Notes under the pieces: generated by a model | Told to the model about the DNA's origin: nothing | Databases searched by the model: none | The model's input: only the letters and a program-made list of their open reading frames with translations | NCBI GenBank assembly: GCA_964019335.1 | Contig: OZ025685.1 | Coordinates: forward strand, 124,001-188,000 | DNA: 64,000 bases | Reading direction: 5' to 3' | Origin: Diplonema japonicum | Taxonomy: Eukaryota; Euglenozoa; Diplonemea; Diplonemida; Diplonemidae | Shown: piece by piece, positions 61,634 to 64,000 of the stretch | Numbering within the stretch: the first letter of the stretch is position 1 | Layout: each line of letters opens with the position of its first letter | Position numbers and translations under genes: made by a program

Positions 61634-64000
61634 ATGGGCGGTTATGAAGGAGGCAAGAAAGGAAAGGGAGGGAAAGGTGGGAAAGGCGACAAAGGCGGAA
61701 AAGGCGACAAGGGTGGGAAAGGCGGGAAAGGAGGCGCCAAGGGAGGACCGGATGTCGTTGTTCCCCTGAGAGTCACGACAAAGGGAGTGAAATCAGCTGC
61801 GGACACTGTGGTTCAAAGCTTCTCGTTCTGCGAAAGGGCTCCAAAGGTGTCAACCGACAAAAAAGCAGGCAACGTCCAAGAACTGCTTCAAGTGCTCAAC
61901 GATCTGTTGAAAAATCTCCCCCTTTCCGCAGAGGGCAAGGAGGGCACGAAACAAGAGGTCCTCACCAACTCCATAGAGATGGTGTTCGCACCTAACACCA
62001 CTATGTACCAGTACGACGCAAAAGTGACCCCTGAGGTGAAACAGCGAAGGCGCCACATTGCCCTCATAGAGGAGATCATGAAGGACCAGTACCCAGGGGT
62101 GGAGTGTGTCGTGGCCAACGACACAATCTACACCAACCAGGAACTCAGGAACAATGACACTGTGTACAAACCCACCTTGGACTGGGCACAGAAGCTCTCC
62201 ACCGAGTTCAAATTCGTAATGAAGAGGACAACAGAGATCACCACCACCAAGATCACACAGGACGTCATCACCATCTTCTCGAAGATCATGAAGAGCGTGC
62301 TCGACAAGAGCAGCTTCCAAAGGATCGGCCGTGTCTACTACGACATGTCTAGGAAGAGAGAGATCCCTAGGATGAGGAAGTACATCGTCCCTGGTCTGTA
62401 CATGACCCTCAGCCCGGCCCAGACGGCGTCGGGACTCTGCATCATGGTCGATGTTGTGCACAAGGTGATCAGCACGGACACTTGTTTCGAGGAGCTCCAG
62501 CTGTCCGACAGAAAGAACCACAAGACTCTCGAATACAAAGTTAAGGACACGGTATGACAATGCCTGTGCTAACATGCAAATGACAACTCACAGGTCATGA
62601 TGACCACCTACGACGCGAAGGACAAGAAGAAGCGCACTGTGCACATCGACGGTGTCGACACTTCCAAGAACGAGGACACTAAGCTCGATGAGGTATGAAC
62701 AAAAAAAAAAAAAAGAAGAAGGGAAAAAAAAAAAAAAAAACAACACAGTTGAAGGGCATGACCATGAGGCAGTACGTGGAACAGACTTATAAAGAGACGG
62801 TCCCGAAGGGGCAGCCTCTTCTGGTCCACAAAGCACTGAGGAAGAACAAGGAAACCGGTGAAATGGACACCGTGACAGAGTACTACCTTCCGAGCACTCT
62901 GAGGGTGACAGGTCTTGCACCTGAGATCGGCGGGAGGGAAGTTAGGAAAAAGATGACTGAAATGTGCGCGGTGAAGCCCAACGAGAGGTTCAAGCTCATC
63001 AAGGAGATCGCACTGTCCTTCTTGGTCAAATTCAGGCCAGTTGGAGAAAAATGGGGTCTCGCTGCAAAGAAGGGCTTCCTCATTGCCGACTCCAGGAAAC
63101 TGAAAGACCCAACCATCGAGATGGCTCGGGGCTTCCAGAAGACAGGCACCTCGTGGAGGTTCGACGGCAGGACAACTGGCTGCATTGCGGTGGTGGAGCA
63201 GCTTGCCAACGTTCTTGTGGTGGTACCCAAGAGGAGCGAGGGGACATGGAGGGAAACGAAAAGGCTCTTCAACGAGACGCTGTCCAGATTTGCAGGAGGG
63301 AAAACCATCAGCATGAAGGAAGAATTTGTGGATGAATACAACGAGAAAACTGTTGCTAGCGCTATTGAGAAGTGGAAGGGCAAAGCCGACGAGTACCTGT
63401 TCATGGCTGACACATCCGACGAGAGAGTGTACGCGGCAGTGAAGAAGGCCTCACACAGTGCAGGCATCGCCTCACAGGTGGTCTTGAACAGCACACTCAC
63501 AGGCCCTAAAACCAACTCAGTCATCAGCAATGTATCGGCACAGATGCACGTGAAGAGGGGCAACCCCATCTGGAGGGTGAAGGACTGCAACTTCCCCGAC
63601 ACGATGGTGGTGGGAATCGCAACGCACCACCCTGGCGAAGGGTCAGGGAGAGGCATCACGAGCTCTATCATGTCGATCGCTTCCTCGAAAGACAGTGAAA
63701 TGAAGAACTACCACATGGGAAGGGTTGTGCTGCAAGCAGGTGCCACCATCTCGAAGGAACTGCAGGAGCCCTTCAGCTGCGCACTAAAGAAGTACCACGA
63801 TGTCAACAAGTCTTACCCAAAAGAGATTGTGTTCTTGAGGGAAGGCGGCTCCGAAGGTGAAATCCCTCTTATTATGTTGGAGGAGATTGCGAAGATCAAG
63901 AAGTGCCTGAAGGACATGGGTGTCACGGCGAAGGTCACCTTTTTCTTGGTCCTAAGGAACTCGCACCTCAGAATCGCTGCCTTCGAAAAGGTAGAGGTAA
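61634..64000 (+). CDS. Argonaute/Piwi-family protein, 3' end beyond window
   Basis: RNA-guided silencing protein. Exons 61634-62551, 62594-62692 and 62749 to the window end, or to a possible donor at 63991 (gtagag) or 63997 (gtaa). Introns of 42 and 56 nt. About 756 residues are present. The N-terminus is a GGKGGKGDKGG tract (about 8-35), like the RGG/GGK tails of other Argonautes. The N/L1 region has RIGRVYYDMSRKREIP. PAZ lies at about 277-395 (MRQYVEQTYKETVPKGQPLL, YYLPSTLRVTGL). MID/Piwi starts near 460, with TMVVGIATHHPGEGSGRG and IVFLREGGSEGEIPLIMLEE. The positions of the first two catalytic aspartates hold Ala and Glu. The last part of Piwi, including the catalytic His, lies outside. 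Confidence 0.9.

Overview
This is a nuclear contig from a unicellular eukaryote. The proteins are eukaryotic (40S ribosomal protein S4, p24/TMED cargo receptor, TPPP, SHIPPO-repeat axonemal protein, CAS1-type acyltransferase, Argonaute/Piwi), and many carry short GT-AG introns (42-68 nt, one of 962 nt). Coding sequence is GC-rich at third positions. Intergenic and intronic DNA is dominated by homopolymers of A, T, C and G. All 23 protein genes I accept lie on the + strand; only a tRNA-Cys gene is on the - strand. Several start codons follow closely on a pyrimidine tract plus AG, as expected for spliced-leader acceptor sites. At 57010-57025 there is a match to the 3' end of kinetoplastid/diplonemid spliced leaders as I remember them. 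Together these suggest a euglenozoan with cis-introns, possibly a diplonemid. That identification is an inference and was not tested against any database.

Layout. 1-20.3 kb is gene-rich: rpS4, a HAD phosphatase, a CAS1-type acyltransferase, a serine racemase/threonine dehydratase-like enzyme, a protein kinase, a LIV-1-type ZIP transporter, methylthioribose-1-phosphate isomerase, a coiled-coil/PH-like protein, TPPP and an F-box membrane protein. 20.3-25.8 kb mixes mobile-element debris with a small coiled-coil protein, a SHIPPO protein and an acidic unknown. 25.9-30.9 kb is a transposon graveyard holding a LINE 3' end, a tyrosine-recombinase-derived element and a piggyBac with intact TTAA ends. 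30.9-45.5 kb holds a 1,729-residue protein with a Skp1-like/LRR tail, a zinc-finger membrane protein, two tandem secreted TLPTGT-repeat proteins with identical last exons, a LINE fragment and a p24 gene whose second intron is a large fold-back. 45.7-52.1 kb holds a fused S-formylglutathione hydrolase/class III alcohol dehydrogenase, a 1.7-kb inverted-repeat element, a membrane P-loop protein, two tRNA genes and an FCP1-type phosphatase. 52.1-59.4 kb is again repeats: fold-back MITE, second piggyBac, second recombinase-derived element and a LINE fragment. 59.4-64 kb holds a PbfA-like class III aminotransferase and an Argonaute/Piwi gene cut by the window end.

Functional themes. The genes are unrelated housekeeping and flagellar/cytoskeletal functions, as in a directional gene cluster rather than an operon. 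The most unusual items are the formaldehyde-detoxifying fusion enzyme, a Piwi domain lacking the canonical catalytic aspartates, tandem genes with identical exons around diverged introns, and terminal-inverted-repeat elements carrying tyrosine-recombinase N-terminal domain remnants.
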